NCBI RefSeq assembly: GCF_954871325.1
Contig: NC_088777.1
Span: forward strand, 5,086,509-5,150,508
Reading direction: 5' to 3'
Length of the DNA stretch: 64,000 nt
Source of the DNA: Gordionus sp. m RMFG-2023
Lineage: Eukaryota > Nematomorpha > Gordioida > Chordodea > Parachordodidae
The notes beneath the pieces are model-generated. The model did not search any database and was not told the origin of the DNA. It saw nothing but the letters and a program-made list of their open reading frames with translations. A program made the translations under genes and the position numbers. This document shows, one piece after another, positions 1 through 12,082 of the stretch. Each line of letters begins with the position of its first letter. The first letter of the stretch is position 1.

Positions 1-1130
1 TTTCTTTAAAGTAAGTTTGCCTAAAGTTAAAAAAAGTTTTAAGTTATTTGTCTTTTTATTTATTATTTATTTTCAGTAAGATTGCCTATTAATATATTAT
101 ATTAAATTGGTGATAGTTGGTAAAGACCTTAAATGCAAGGTCAAAAAAAATCTTTTATAGTGAATTAATTTTTTAATAGCTTTTATATCTAATTAAATAA
201 ATAAATATTAAGGCAAAAATGTAATTTTTTTAAATTTTTTCACGTGCATTTATGATTAAAATTTTTTTTCATATTTTTGAAAGTAGTTTTTAGAAATAGT
301 TGCAGAAAAATTAGTTATTTGAAATAGTGGTAAGTTTTATATCGAAATCAAATTAAGTAAATATTTAAAATGTAATAACAAGGTTATTTATTTGGCTAAA
401 AATTAAATGTTAGATAATAAAATTGATAAAAAGGTCATATATTTATAATAGAAAAAAAATGTAAGAAATGATAAGAGGATATTTAATAGAGAAAAAATAA
501 TCGAAGAATAATAAGTTATAATTCATTTAACTGGGTTGAAAAATTGATGAAAAATAGAAAATTTTTATACAAAGATCAGTAGAATTTTAGCAGAATAAGA
601 CTCTTCCGGCCAATAAATTTACTAAACAGTCATACCCTAGATAGGAATACTTAACACTATATACTTTATTATTTTAAGAGAGAGAGAGTTAGATGTAAGA
701 TAATCATTTAATGCAAATATTTGTAAATAATATGTATAAATTCAGAAAAATATCCCTCTTTAAACTATGTCTCAATTTTTGACATTAATATTAACTAGGC
801 TGACGACTCTAAAGTATTCATACATTGTAAATATTTGTATCTTAAATTGTATAAATAAAAAACAAAATTATATTTGGTATTTTTAAAATGAGATTTATAT
901 TAATTCCTATAATTAATCACCAAACCTTTATGAACTACATTAATGGTTTTCCAATAATAAAAAATTTGATTTTGAAATTTCATGCATCAAGCTTATCTGA
1001 AGATATACACCATCAACATTGATTAATATATTAATGTAAGTGGTGTGATATTATTTATTTGTATAAAATAATAAAATCTCTCTATACATATTAATTTCAT
1101 ATAATCTTATTAAAGAGATGATATAACCAC
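1..1130. other. A+T-rich spacer
   Basis: No open frame, exon-like stretch or clear repeat boundary was seen. The only local feature is a short GA run near 680. Treated as non-coding. Confidence 0.6.
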
Positions 1131-1134
1131 TACT

Positions 1135-1290
1135 TTAGTGTTGTTGAAAGTTACTTTGAAATATAATTAGTTACAGTTACTAGTTACATTAGTAAAAATA
1201 TAACTGATTACAGTTAATGAAACTAGTTATTAGTTGCAGTTACAAAAGTAACTAGGTACATACTAAGTTACTTTATAGAATATTCATAAA
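1135..1290. repeat. hAT terminal fragment with repeated GTTAC motifs
   Basis: The stretch opens with TAGTGTTGTT and then carries many direct and inverted GTTAC/GTAAC words. A comparable GTTAC-rich tail ending in GTGTTAACAACATTG follows a hAT dimerisation-domain relic at 47885-48160 on the opposite orientation. I read this as a detached terminal piece of that hAT family; no matching second end or target duplication is visible here. Confidence 0.35.
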
Positions 1291-1440
1291 CGCAATATTT
1301 ATATACTGTACGCATTTATTTAATATAAAAAAATTAGGATATAATAATTATAATCAATTATTTGAAAAATTATGCAATTTATTTATATAAAAAAATAATT
1401 TAAACCAAAAAGAAATATCGGAAAATAGAATATATTTATT

Positions 1441-1660
1441 GAGACATGCATGCCCGGCCCTAAGTCCGGCTTGGTACACAAGCAGGGACGTATTTTAATT
1501 TTTTTTTAAATAGACTCAGGACGGGCATGAAATTATTTTTAAAAAAAATATCCTGGCTAGGCCGTATTTTTTAAAACAAAATATTTGAAATCGCCATTAT
1601 TAACTATAAAAATCAAAAATAAATATAATATAATTTTTAAAAATCCGGGCTGGGCCTGAA
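1441..1660. repeat. Dispersed repeat rich in GGGC/GCCC words
   Basis: The stretch contains GCCCGGCCC, GTCCGGC and GGGCTGGGCC words within A+T-rich sequence. Its second half (AAAACAAAATATTTGAAA, then AAAAATCCGGGCTGGGCC) is repeated in the same orientation at 63715-63850, with shorter relics near 13339-13378, 5285-5395 and 25945-26060. No open frame. Probably the subterminal part of a DNA transposon, but no TIR or target duplication could be set. Confidence 0.45.
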
Positions 1661-2104
1661 AATTAATCTTATTAGTAAATAATGATTACTATAGTTTTTT
1701 CAAAAATTATTTAAATCTAAAATAATCTAAATCTTTGTCATTCCTTACACTAAGTTCTATGATCTAATTTAGTAAAAAATTATTTTAAAAAATACATTTA
1801 TATGTAATTCCATAAATATTATAAGCAACTTGAGGGCAAAAAATATGGAATATATTGTGCTAAATAGATAAAGAAATATAATATCAAAAAATAGGTTTAT
1901 TAATTAAATTTGGTTACAAAATTATGAAACTCAGCAATGTAACAATTTATGAAAAGAAAATATATTTGGACGAGAAATTATATTATTGTTGCATATCCTT
2001 TGTGAACACAATCAAACATTTAAACAAAATTTTAAATTAATAAAAAAATTAATTTATCACACCCTATGAATCGGACTGCCCACCTGAAAATTATATTTAA
2101 TGAA

Positions 2105-3060
2105 AAAAATCAGCTTTACCCACCTCACCCATTGGAGGTGAAAGGGCTATATTTGATTTCAGAAATGAATTTCTTATCAAATTCAATAGAATGAAAAATA
2201 TTTTAAAACATTTACCTGCTCATCAGGCTTTTTATTTGTATTCATTCCTTAAATTTTCATGCCTTACGTTCATCGACAATTTTCATGTCCCTTGAAATAT
2301 TGTTAGACCTTGAGGTTCATTATAAAAATACTCTCGAATCTATTTTAAATATCAAATTCTCTTCGCTCTTCAATATGCAAGCTGCCCTAGTTAGGTGTAT
2401 AAGGTATCCATTCCTCCTTTAAGCATTTCAGCCTTTTTATCCTCAGCTGCATTTCCATACACACTTGGAGACTTGGATACTATCGAATCCAAATCATATG
2501 GCAGCATTAAACCTCTGGCTGGAGCAAAGATTCTCTACGCCGCTCATATCAAAATTTAAGACAAAGAGACTGGAATTTACCATTGATACAGCATTGCGTT
2601 GAATACTTACACTTCAAAGCTGTAGAAAATCTCCATCGCTTTTTCTCCCCTAAAACCCAACCCTGAGTATACAGAATGAAAACAATACGACTCTTTTGCT
2701 GGATCAAATGATTCCAGCCTGACATACTCCACCTTTGCTACGAATGGTTAAAAACTATGCCTAGTTCTAATCTATGCTTGTTTATCAACCAACTAAGAAC
2801 TTAGAATAGCTATTTTGTGAAATCGTAACGCTGACTGTGAAACTCATATCGATAGCCTCAGACACCTTCCCCCCCCCATACTGTCGTTTTTCAAAAGGCA
2901 AATTATCCAGGCACTATGTCATCAATTCGATCATCAATAGAATCTTGAAATCCGCAAATATTCCTTCTACACTGGAACCCGAAAATTTTTGGGGAAAAGA
3001 ACTAGAATTTTTGGCAAATTATTAGAGGATACTGTTATGAATCTGAGATCCTTTCGAGGT
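2105..3060 (+). pseudogene. Reverse-transcriptase LINE relic, copy A, 5'-truncated
   Basis: Translation in shifting plus frames matches the C-terminal half of the LINE at 33345-35100: a PIGGERAIF-like segment at about 2120, an AHQAFYLYSFLKF-like thumb stretch at 2220-2260, and a clear match at 2900-2990 (INSIINRILKSANIPSTLEP against NSIILRALRSAQIPSILEP). Many stops and frameshifts make it dead. It starts almost exactly at the V/I-G-G codons that are also the breakpoint in the two rearranged copies of this family. The C-terminal endonuclease part after the LEP motif is barely recognisable. Confidence 0.65.
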
Positions 3061-3212
3061 CTAAGATTTACTACTAGAGCAGTAGAAATCGGGGCGGAGA
3101 TAAACTTGTCCCACTTCAGAATACTATGATGATATAGTATTTTAAAGAATGAATTTCAGTTGCAATTATGATTATATGCAAGTGTGTAAAATAATTTATA
3201 TATATAAGCACT

Positions 3213-3745
3213 TCTTCTTTATCATGCATATGGTCCCACAGTCGTGGGGTTTGTTTTGATAAGTTTCTTCCATCTTGATCGAGTAAGGGCCATGTCCGGA
3301 TTTATCTTCTTAGTCATCATAACTTTGTCTACTTGACCTATCCACGTAACACGAGGTCGTCCTCTTCCTCTCTTTTCCGGCACCTCCATGTCCAATACTT
3401 TTCGATTTACATTATTCGTCTCCCATCTTAGTATATGACCATACCACCTTAACCGATTTTCTTTTATCAAGTCCGCCAGAGGTTGAATACCCATTCTTGC
3501 ACTGAGACAGTCATTCGTCAGGTTGAGTTTAGTATACCCCAAGCTTCACCGTATCATTCTCATCTCCGTGGCTTGTAATAACTTTTCTTTCGTAGCGTTT
3601 AATGTCCATGTTTCACTTCCATAGAGTAACACCGGTCTTACGATGGATTTGTAAACTTTGCTTTTCAACTATATTGGCATCTTCTTGTCGCACATTACAC
3701 CGGATATATTTCGCCATTTTAGCCATCCTTTTTAGATCCGTGCAT
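3213..3745 (-). mobile_element. 5'-truncated RTE-type LINE fragment with 16-bp target duplication
   Basis: The insertion is flanked by a perfect direct repeat, TATATATATAAGCACT, at 3197-3212 and 3746-3761. On the minus strand it encodes the C-terminal tail typical of RTE/BovB-like reverse transcriptases: VRPVLLYGSETW-like upstream (about 3600-3670, with one stop), then NRLRWYGHILRW, VLDMEVPEKRGRGRPRVTW. The frame is open from 3542 to 3222 (106 residues). The element lacks the endonuclease and catalytic RT core, so it is a dead 5' truncation. The intact duplication suggests a fairly recent insertion. Confidence 0.85.
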
Positions 3746-3962
3746 TATATATATAAGCACTATGGTCAAATATATATTATTGTAATCTATTCGAAAGAAA
3801 TTTACCATTCATATTCATATGAATAATAAAATTTAAATTATAATTCGCTTTTAAAAAATCTTATAAAATATATTGTCAATTATTTTCAAAATTATCTTAT
3901 TTTTTTAAGCTAGCATTATTAAAAATTACCATTTTTAAAAAACAATTTTTTTCTGATGAAAA

Positions 3963-4501
3963 ATGGCTGTTCATCCGGTGCAAATTTTTGGAAGAATAAG
4001 TGATAGTACTGTATTTATAAATGACGATTTTTCTGAGAAACGAGATATGAACAAAGATGAATTTGTTTTATTTCCTAAAATTGGTGAGTAGAGGTTATAA
4101 AATGTGTGATTAAAATGATAATATTATACAATGGAAACCACTTTTGACACTAAGTCAAATATTTTATACTATACTTTTTTTAGGAAAATTGAAATCAAAT
4201 TTGACATGAACATTAATTCTTACAATATTCTAATGACAAATGAAATTTAATTTTTATAATAATTCTATATTCATATTTTATGTGACAATTCTGTGGATTC
4301 AAAATAGATAAGATATTTTTAGTGGGATAAAAAAAAATTCAAAATTTTGAGAGGAGTTTTTCAAATTTTTTAGGAACCTCGAACCCCTGCACAACCCCCC
4401 CCCCTCTAGTGACGAAAAAATTATTATAATCATGTGATGATATTGTAGATGCCAATAAATTTTTAAGGCAAAGAGCCCTTCTTATTGTTTCGTTCGAAAA
4501 A
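3963..4501 (+). CDS. Candidate small two-exon gene, product unknown
   Basis: Exon 1 runs from an ATG at 3963 (the codon two before it is a stop) to 4083 and ends at a strong donor, G|GTGAGT, with one base left over. A second open stretch begins after TATTGTAG at 4449; joined in phase it gives ...LFPKIDANKFLRQ... and continues to at least 4501, where GTTAAA could be a weak donor; otherwise the frame reads to a stop at about 4531. The predicted product starts MAVHPVQIFGRISD and has about 58-67 residues. I recognise no family. Agreement of phase between two independently seen exons is the main support; a chance pairing remains possible. Confidence 0.35.
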
Positions 4502-4534
4502 GTTAAATGGAGATATCACCTGTCAAATTGATAG

Positions 4535-5903
4535 GTCAACATTATAAATGATTAAATTATATCTAAAAACAATATTAATAATTATTCTGAAAAAAATTCG
4601 AATATTAGATCAAATTATTATTTCGAATCGAATATTCTTTATTTTTATTCGAACAAAACGAATAATTTACATTTAGTATTTGTTACCATTGATTTGAATT
4701 ATTGAAGATAATTTTAAATATTCAATTCGTTTTTGAAAGGGCATACTATCAATAAAATATACAAATAGAAAATGATAGTTATTATTGGTTTTCTCACTAT
4801 TTTATTTTCAAGGAAGAATTTGTAATTTTTATTTATTTTATGACTTTTGGCTGGACATTTAGATGTGAAAAGCAAATTTATATATCTTTTAAATTTAATA
4901 TTTGATAGATTTATTTGATTTGGCATTAAATAATAACCTTAGATTTATTATAAAGGCATATATTGAACAAGGTGATTAAGTATTTTATATTCTAATGAAT
5001 ATTTTTTAAATATAAGTAAAAATTTCATTATAATTACAAAAAATAATCAATGTTTTTGACCAAAGTTTTACTTATATAGGAATTATCTTGTGTTGCCATA
5101 ACACGTTACCATTATTATATTTAAATAAATTATAAATCATAATAATAACTTTAGGTTTATATATTTTGATAGCTGCTGGCTACGCGTCCATAGCATGAAA
5201 TAATTTTTAAAATCTTGAACCGCGATCTAAAATTTTATAAGGGTTTTCGATTTACCTATGAAGCCATTTGCGCTAAAATTATTTTTGCTAGCTAATTTTT
5301 AAAAATATAGGTAGGGCCTTAAAAAATTAAAATAAAATTATTATATAAACTTAGGCCATGGCCAAATTTTAAATATTCAGGATCTATAAGGGCTGGATTA
5401 GACTCTTGAGATGGGTAATTCTGCATAAAATAATTTATTTTTCACCTACCTTCTATATAATAGTATATAACAATATTCCTAAACTTAATCGTTTATATCA
5501 TTCAATCAATCCTTAAAAAATTTAAGATTGAATTCTAAAATATTTTGTCTTAATGAGAAATTCGAAATGTTTGGTCGATAAAATTATATATTCATCTACA
5601 TTACTGAAAATTTAATTTCTAAGATCCCCTAATTTCGTTAATACGTTTACATTTTTTTTTCCTTCCTATATATTAAATTTATAGCGGCGATGTGCGATTG
5701 CATACGAAAATATGCCACATTATTCTTCTTAACTGTAAAGGGGGTTGTTGATATGTATGCTTGGTAATTGTTATCCAACTAAATTTCTTTTATTTTTATT
5801 TACAAAATGATAAAGTACTATTCATAATTCGGACATTTCGTGAAAATAGTTTATTCTTACACTAATAAAATATTCAAGTGGACGTAATACATATTAAAAA
5901 TTA
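4535..5903. other. A+T-rich spacer with weak repeat debris
   Basis: No convincing coding region. It contains a GGGC-family relic near 5285-5395 and a short exon-like minus-strand stretch near 5670-5740 (open, richer in G+C, after a TTTACAG acceptor) with no usable donor, which I did not accept as a gene. Confidence 0.4.
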
Positions 5904-6231
5904 GGCGTGTTCAGGGGCGGACTGGCCATAAGACCCAGTGGGCATTTTGCCCACGAGGCCGCGAGAAAATGTCGATTTGAGGCCGATGAGAGGAAAATAT
6001 CAAAAAAGAGGCCGGTAGGAAAAAAAAATATTATTTTGTTCACATTATTTTCTCTTATCATTTATTTATTTTTAATGATATCTATTATTTGAATATAACA
6101 TTCCCTGAGAAGAATTATCATGTCGTTTACTATATTTGAATGCATAAAATATCAATTACGTCGCTTGACGCTATATATCATTTACCACGTGCTTTTAGTT
6201 TTTTATTTCAAAGGAAGTGTAAACGTTTATG

Positions 6232-7338
6232 TTTGAGTAGAGTGAAAGCTAAGTTTTGATTAATTTATTATATTAATTTTTATACATTAATTTATTGTAT
6301 ATAGGAAACTATAGTGATTGATTGTATTTCTTCTTCTTAATTCATTGATCCTTTTGAGCTTGGGCTTGAGTAGAGTGAAAGCTAGGTTTTCATTAATTTA
6401 TATTATATTTTTATACATTAATTTATTGTATATAGGAAACTATTGTGATTGATTATATTTTTTGTTCTTAATTCATTGATCCTTTTGAGCTTGGGCTTGA
6501 GTAGAGTGAAAGCTAAGTTTTCATTAATTTATTATATTAATTTTTATACATTAATTTATTGTATATAGGAAACTATTGTGATTGATTGTATTTCTTGTTC
6601 TTAATTCATTGATCCTTTTGAGCTTGGGCTTGAGTAGAGTCAAAGCTAAGTTTTCATTAATTTATATTATATTTTTATACATTAATTTATTGTATATAGG
6701 AAACTATTGTGATTGATTATATTTTTTGTTCTTAATTCATTGATCCTTTTGAGCTTGGGCTTGAGTAGAGTGAAAGCTAGGTTTTCTTTAATTTATATTA
6801 TATTTTTATACATTAATTTATTGTATATAGGAAACTATTGTGATTGATTGTATTTCTTCTTCTTAATTCATTGATCCATTTGAGCTTGGGCTTGAGTAGA
6901 GTGAAAGCTAGGTTTTCTTTAATTTATATTATATTTTTATACATTAATTTATTGTATATAGGAAACTATTGTGATTGATTATATTTTTTGTTCTTAATTC
7001 ATTGATCCTTTTGAGCTTGGGCTTGAGTAGAGTGAAAGCTAAGTTTTCATTAATTTATTATATTAATTTTTATACATTAATTTATTGTATATAGGAAACT
7101 ATTGTGATTGATTGTATTTCTTGTTCTTAATTCATTGATCCTTTTGAGCTTGGGCTTGAGTAGAGTCAAAGCTAAGTTTTCATTAATTTATATTATATTT
7201 TTATACATTAATTTATTGTAATATAGGAAACTATCTTGTTCTTAATTCATTGATCCTTTTGAGCTTGGGCTTGAGTGAGTGAAAGCTAAGTTTTCATTAA
7301 TTTATTATATTATATTTTTATACATTAATTTATTGTAG
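6232..7338. repeat. Tandem array, about 131-bp unit, 8-9 copies, inside the hAT element
   Basis: Each unit contains GAGTAGAGTGAAAGCTA, GTATATAGGAAACTAT and CATTGATCCTTTTGAGCTTG. Variants recur in order: a unit with TTATTATATTAATTTTT is followed by one reading GAGTCAAAGC, and this pair appears near 6499-6760 and again near 7025-7290, so blocks of about four units (about 526 bp) have been duplicated. The last copy is shortened. Confidence 0.9.
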
Positions 7339-7479
7339 AGCAAACTTTTTTGCGCCTAATATTTGTATTACAACAATTTACTGATCATTAGCAAACAAAC
7401 ATAATATAAGAAACGAATCAACTTTATATACTATTTTTACATGTAAATTGAGATATATGTAAATAGTCAAAAGTAAAAA

Positions 7480-7790
7480 ACTTATTTATATTTCATAACA
7501 CAAAGATAGTAATGTTTTTTTATTATTATTACTGGCTGGTAACATAACAGATTACTTTATGCTTTATATTATAATACAATTCTTTAAAAAAAATTATAAT
7601 AAATTTTATTTTAATTGAATTGATATATTTTGAAAAAACTTATTTATTTTTCATAACCCAAAGATAGTAATGTTTTTATTTTATTATTACTGGCCGGTAA
7701 CATAACAGATTACTTTATGCTTTATATTAAAATACAATTCTTTAAAAAAAATTATAATAAATTTTATTTTAGTTGAATTGATATATTTTC
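7480..7790. repeat. Two-copy tandem duplication, about 155 bp
   Basis: The segment with CAAAGATAGTAATGTTTTT, GGTAACATAACAGATTACTT and AATTGATATATTTT occurs twice in a row with a few substitutions. The second copy ends just before the transposase start. It lies in the 5' non-coding part of the hAT element. Confidence 0.85.
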
Positions 7791-7804
7791 ATATATGCAT
7801 AGAA

Positions 7805-10543
7805 ATGCCAAAAGGAAATTTAAAGGTGGAACTGAAAAATTAAGAAAAAAAAATGCTACTGGTCTCAAAGCAGCTGGTGCTGATCCAAAACAATTTAAAT
7901 TATCTTTTTTTGATAAATCAATACCAAGTATTTCAAATACTATTACTTCATGTAAATAAACTATTTTTTTAGAGATATCAACAACTGCCTCCCATTCACC
8001 ACTACCTGAAACAACTACCTTATCTGCAACATCTTCATGTATTATGGCATCAGTTCAATCATTGCCACTATCCTCACAATTGTCAGAAGCAACTACATCA
8101 ATAATGCCTTCAGATATTTCTCAAAGTGGATTATCAGAATTGGATATGCATACACATGAAAATTTTAAGTTGCAATTAACAGCCACTATACCTCAAAAAC
8201 TTGGATTTTTAATGCAACATCTTATACAACCAATAAACATTAAATATGATAAATTATATTATCTAATGGTAATGAGTGAAAAAATACCTAGAAAATGGAT
8301 TACCATAAAAATTATACGCAATAAAGCCCAAGCTGTGTACTGCTCAATCTGCCTGGCATTTGCAGTATGTGAAAACACTTTCACAACATGTTCTACAAAT
8401 TTTCGTCATATGCACTCAGTTATTTAAATACATGGAAATTCAAAAGTGCATATTAGTGCTGTCGAGGCCTACCTCAGAGCTTCAAAAAACTAGTCATTTA
8501 ATAATACAATTAGCGTTAAAATATTAAATGAAAAAAATCGACAAATTCATAACAATATCCACATAATAAAACAAATATTTGAGATAATAAAGTTTTTAGG
8601 TAAACAAAACTTACCATACAGAGGATCAAATGCTACCGAAACACTTAGCCTCTTTGATAATGAAAATTTAAATCATGGAAATTTCCTAGAAATGATCCAT
8701 ATTATATCAAAGAATGATCAAATACTTAAAGATCATTTAGAGAAGGCTATTTTAAAAAGCAAACGTAGAAAAGATACGCTTAAACTGTCTAACAAATCAA
8801 AATCGAAGGGAAGAGGTTCTCTCATAACCTTGTTGTCAAAAACAACTGTCAACAAAGTTATTGATGCTGTTCTTGATCAAATCAGGAATTTAGTAAAAAA
8901 GGAGATTGGTAACAAACGGTTTAGTTTGTAAATGGATAGTACTCAAGACATTTGCGTTTATGATCAAGCAACCATTTGCCTACGATACATATATAATGGT
9001 AAAATAACAGAAAGGCTTTTTGCACTTACAAAAGTTACGAACTCTTCTGGAAAAGGATTTTTGATATCTTGAGTGAATGCTTTTTAAAACATGGAATTCA
9101 AATGAGAAATATAATTGGAGAATCATTTGATGGTGCTGCAAATATGCGGGGGGAATTTGTTGGGTTGCAAGCTCTTATTAGACAAGAGGCTCCAGGTAGC
9201 TTGTATATTTGGTGTTATAGTCGCATATTAAATCTCTGTATATGTGATTCATGCGATAATATTGAAGGCAAAATTTTATTTGGATTATTGAACAGACTAG
9301 CAACTTTCTTTGGTGAATCATATAAAAGGATGGACGCTTGGGTGAAACAGAATAACTCAACTGGCCAAAATAAACTGAGAAGGCTGCAAAAATAGGTGAG
9401 ACAAGGTGGTGGGCACGTGAAAAAGCCCTTAAATGGATATATGGCAAAGAGAGCTTACTTCCAATAACGATAAGTGCACTTCGATTTATAATAGATAATA
9501 AATCATTTGAGGCAAAAACCTCATCAGAAGCGCAGTCGTTGATAGATAATTTATGTAAATTTAAGAATCTTAATACAGCTGTAATATATTTATAAATTTT
9601 TGAAATAATGGGGCCATTGTCATTGTATCTTTAAACCAAAAATTTAGATATTTTGTCGGCATGGAAGATGATAGAAGATGCTAAGTCTTCTGTGTCATCG
9701 ATAACTATTACATCAATTCAAAATAAAGCAATAAAAATGGCTTCTGATTTAAATGAAACACTTTCATATTTAAAGCTTCCGGAGAGTATCTGTGTACAGA
9801 CTGCTCTGCCAAAAATTCGAATAGGATGAGCAAAGAGAATATATAGTGATGAAGGCCAGGATGAACGTCCTCAAGAATCGATTGACCTTTATAGGGTTGA
9901 AGTATTTCGTCCTATAATTGATCAAATTATAAACAGTTTGTCGGAACGCTTTTCTGCGAATAGAGAGCTTATTTTGAATGTGCGATATTTGCATCCAAGG
10001 CATTTTGATGACATAAATAGTAAAGGTATTTCTGAAATGGCCTTGGAAAAACTGGCGCAATTGGCAAATATATCGAGTGATAAATTACATAACGAATTGT
10101 GTTCATTTTCTAGTGTATTCAAAGATTTAATAGCAGAATTAAATGAAACGGACGATGATATCTTATGTACAAGTGAGGAGTCGAATGAAGAAGATGGAAT
10201 ACTACAATATGATAATAACTCGAAGTGTGATAAATGTAACAATTGTTTAATATGCGTGTATGAAATTCTTAAGAGGTACAATATGCATACAAGTGCATAC
10301 ACTAATTTATTTTTGGCGTATGAATACATTTTAACTTTATCATTTACGCAGGTTAATTGCGAAAGAACATTTAGCAAATTGAAAATTATAAAAAATAGGC
10401 TGAGAGCTAATATAGGCCAAGAAAAATTAGAAGCGCTTTTAATGATGCCAGTTGAACGAGAACTATTATCGCAGATTGAAATAGAAGATATTCTTGTTTA
10501 TTTACGCAAAGGTTCAAAGTTAATGAGAGATTTATTAACATAA
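7805..10543 (+). pseudogene. hAT transposase (ZMYM1-like), degenerate
   Basis: The frame begins near an ATG at 7805 (a one-base shift follows at once), with a basic N-terminus. In order the product shows a GNSKVHISAVEAYL-like segment after the zinc-finger region, a NHGNFLEMIHII motif, the RNase-H-like core with MDSTQDI (about 8932), ESFDGAANMRG (about 9121), WCYSRILNL (the C-x2-H motif has lost its His), and a C-terminal hAT dimerisation domain with NCERTFSKLKIIKNRLR (10355-10410). In-frame stops at 7957, 8425, about 8492 and about 8929, and frameshifts near 9060 and 9390, kill it. The last 201 codons (9938-10543) are still open. Full-length relatives have roughly 800 residues. Confidence 0.9.
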
Positions 10544-10744
10544 AAATTATATATTAATTCATTTATTTAAATCTTATTTATATCTATTACAATATGATCT
10601 CTAATTTTATAAGTGCAACAATTTTGTGCAATATTGTATAATTGTTATAATTTTATATGTGTAATTAATTGATTTTATATATTGAGTATGTTTGATGTAT
10701 GATTTGATTTTATAATGCAATATCCTTGTAAATCTAATATAAAA

Positions 10745-10880
10745 TATATATGTGCAATGAATATTTTTTTATATGTGCAATGAATATTTTTTAATATGTG
10801 CAATGAATATTTTTTTATATGTGCAATGAATATTTTTTTATATATACAATGAATATTTTTTTATGTGTTCAATGAATATG
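10745..10880. repeat. Short tandem repeat, about 22-24 bp, six copies
   Basis: The unit is close to TGTGCAATGAATATTTTTTTA, repeated with small length changes. It lies between the transposase stop and the right end of the hAT element. Confidence 0.85.
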
Positions 10881-11156
10881 ATTTTGGATGTGCAATTAAT
10901 ATATATAATTATCGTGTCATTATTCTTTTCTTTTTTTAAAATGTAAATTAAATTGTTTAAACCTATAAAAAATAACAAGTAATAAAAATATAAAATTTAA
11001 AGAAGCCATTTAAGGGAACCCGGCCGAAGGCCGGCAAAAGAGGGCCGTAGGCCCACAAAATAGGGGGTATGGGGGCGAAGCCCCAATAAAAATGAGGCCG
11101 CTATAAAAAAAATGCCCACGAGGCCGTAACGTCGCCAGTCCGCCCCTGGGCGTGTT

Positions 11157-12080
11157 TACTCCTTATATATATAATTATATAAAAGCAGCCATTTCCAAAT
11201 TGAAAGGAGAAAAAACATATTTAGGTAATTTGTTAATGTGAGGAAAGATGGATAAATAACTAGACAACTTGAATTGATATAGCATGATTTGCAAACTCAT
11301 GCATGATAAATGAAAAACCCATCTTCATATATCTCTTTTATTTTTTAATTGTCAAAGAAATTTAATTTGCTAAAAGGCTAAATAATTTTTAAATATTTTA
11401 TTTTAGAAAAAGTAATTAAAATTTTTTAGGAAGTAATATAAATTAAAATATTTATATGAAAATGTTTTATACTGAAGAAAATAAAGAAACGCTTACGTCT
11501 TATTATTTAAAGTTAAAATTTATACTATATTTACTTTAATTTTTTATGCACATAATTTGTTTTTTTTTTTTTAAATTTTTATTTTAAAATAAAAATATGA
11601 TATAGGAAAATACCTCCCAAATAAATGTTTTAACAATTAAAAAGAAATTTCGATTTTTTTATTTGTATAATTCCGCCGGCGAAATCAATCTTAGCCAGCT
11701 GTGTCATAAATCATATTTTATATCTAATGATTGGTTATATATTCTATTTATTAAAAAAATATATATATTTGCCACTTCGTGATCTTCTTTTAAAACTATC
11801 CTTAATTATTTTTTAAAATACATATTTTAAATTGTGAAATACAATCGGGCAAAAATAAATAGAAGAAAGAGTATGAACGAAATATGACATCAATTTTTTC
11901 ACGTGGTCAAGAGTTATTCTCACATTTTATTAAACAGACCAGCTCGCCTCTGCAAAACTCTAATTTACTTTATAATAGTCATTAATACATCAAGGTCAAA
12001 TTTTTTTGTCAATATTTGGTTATTTTTTTGTTTAGAAAAAAAAATTAATCTAACAAGATGAGAATTACCTAAAAATTATT
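11157..12080. other. A+T-rich spacer
   Basis: No gene seen. A small G+C-richer patch near 11675-11720 is open on the minus strand after ACACAG but has no donor, so it is not accepted as an exon. Confidence 0.45.
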
Positions 12081-12082
12081 TC

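Larger units (their letters stand above)
5912..11148 (+). mobile_element. Complete but inactive hAT DNA transposon, 5,237 bp
   Basis: Both ends are visible. The left end starts CAGGGGCGGACTGGC at 5912 and the right end is its inverse, GCCAGTCCGCCCCTG, ending at 11148. Identical 8-bp target duplications, GGCGTGTT, lie at 5904-5911 and 11149-11156, the hallmark length for hAT elements. Inside are a degenerate ZMYM1-like/hAT transposase (7805-10543), two tandem-repeat arrays (6232-7338 and 10745-10880), a 155-bp duplication (7480-7790), and G+C-rich subterminal sequence with small palindromes (11020-11110). Transposase stops make it non-autonomous. Confidence 0.93.
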
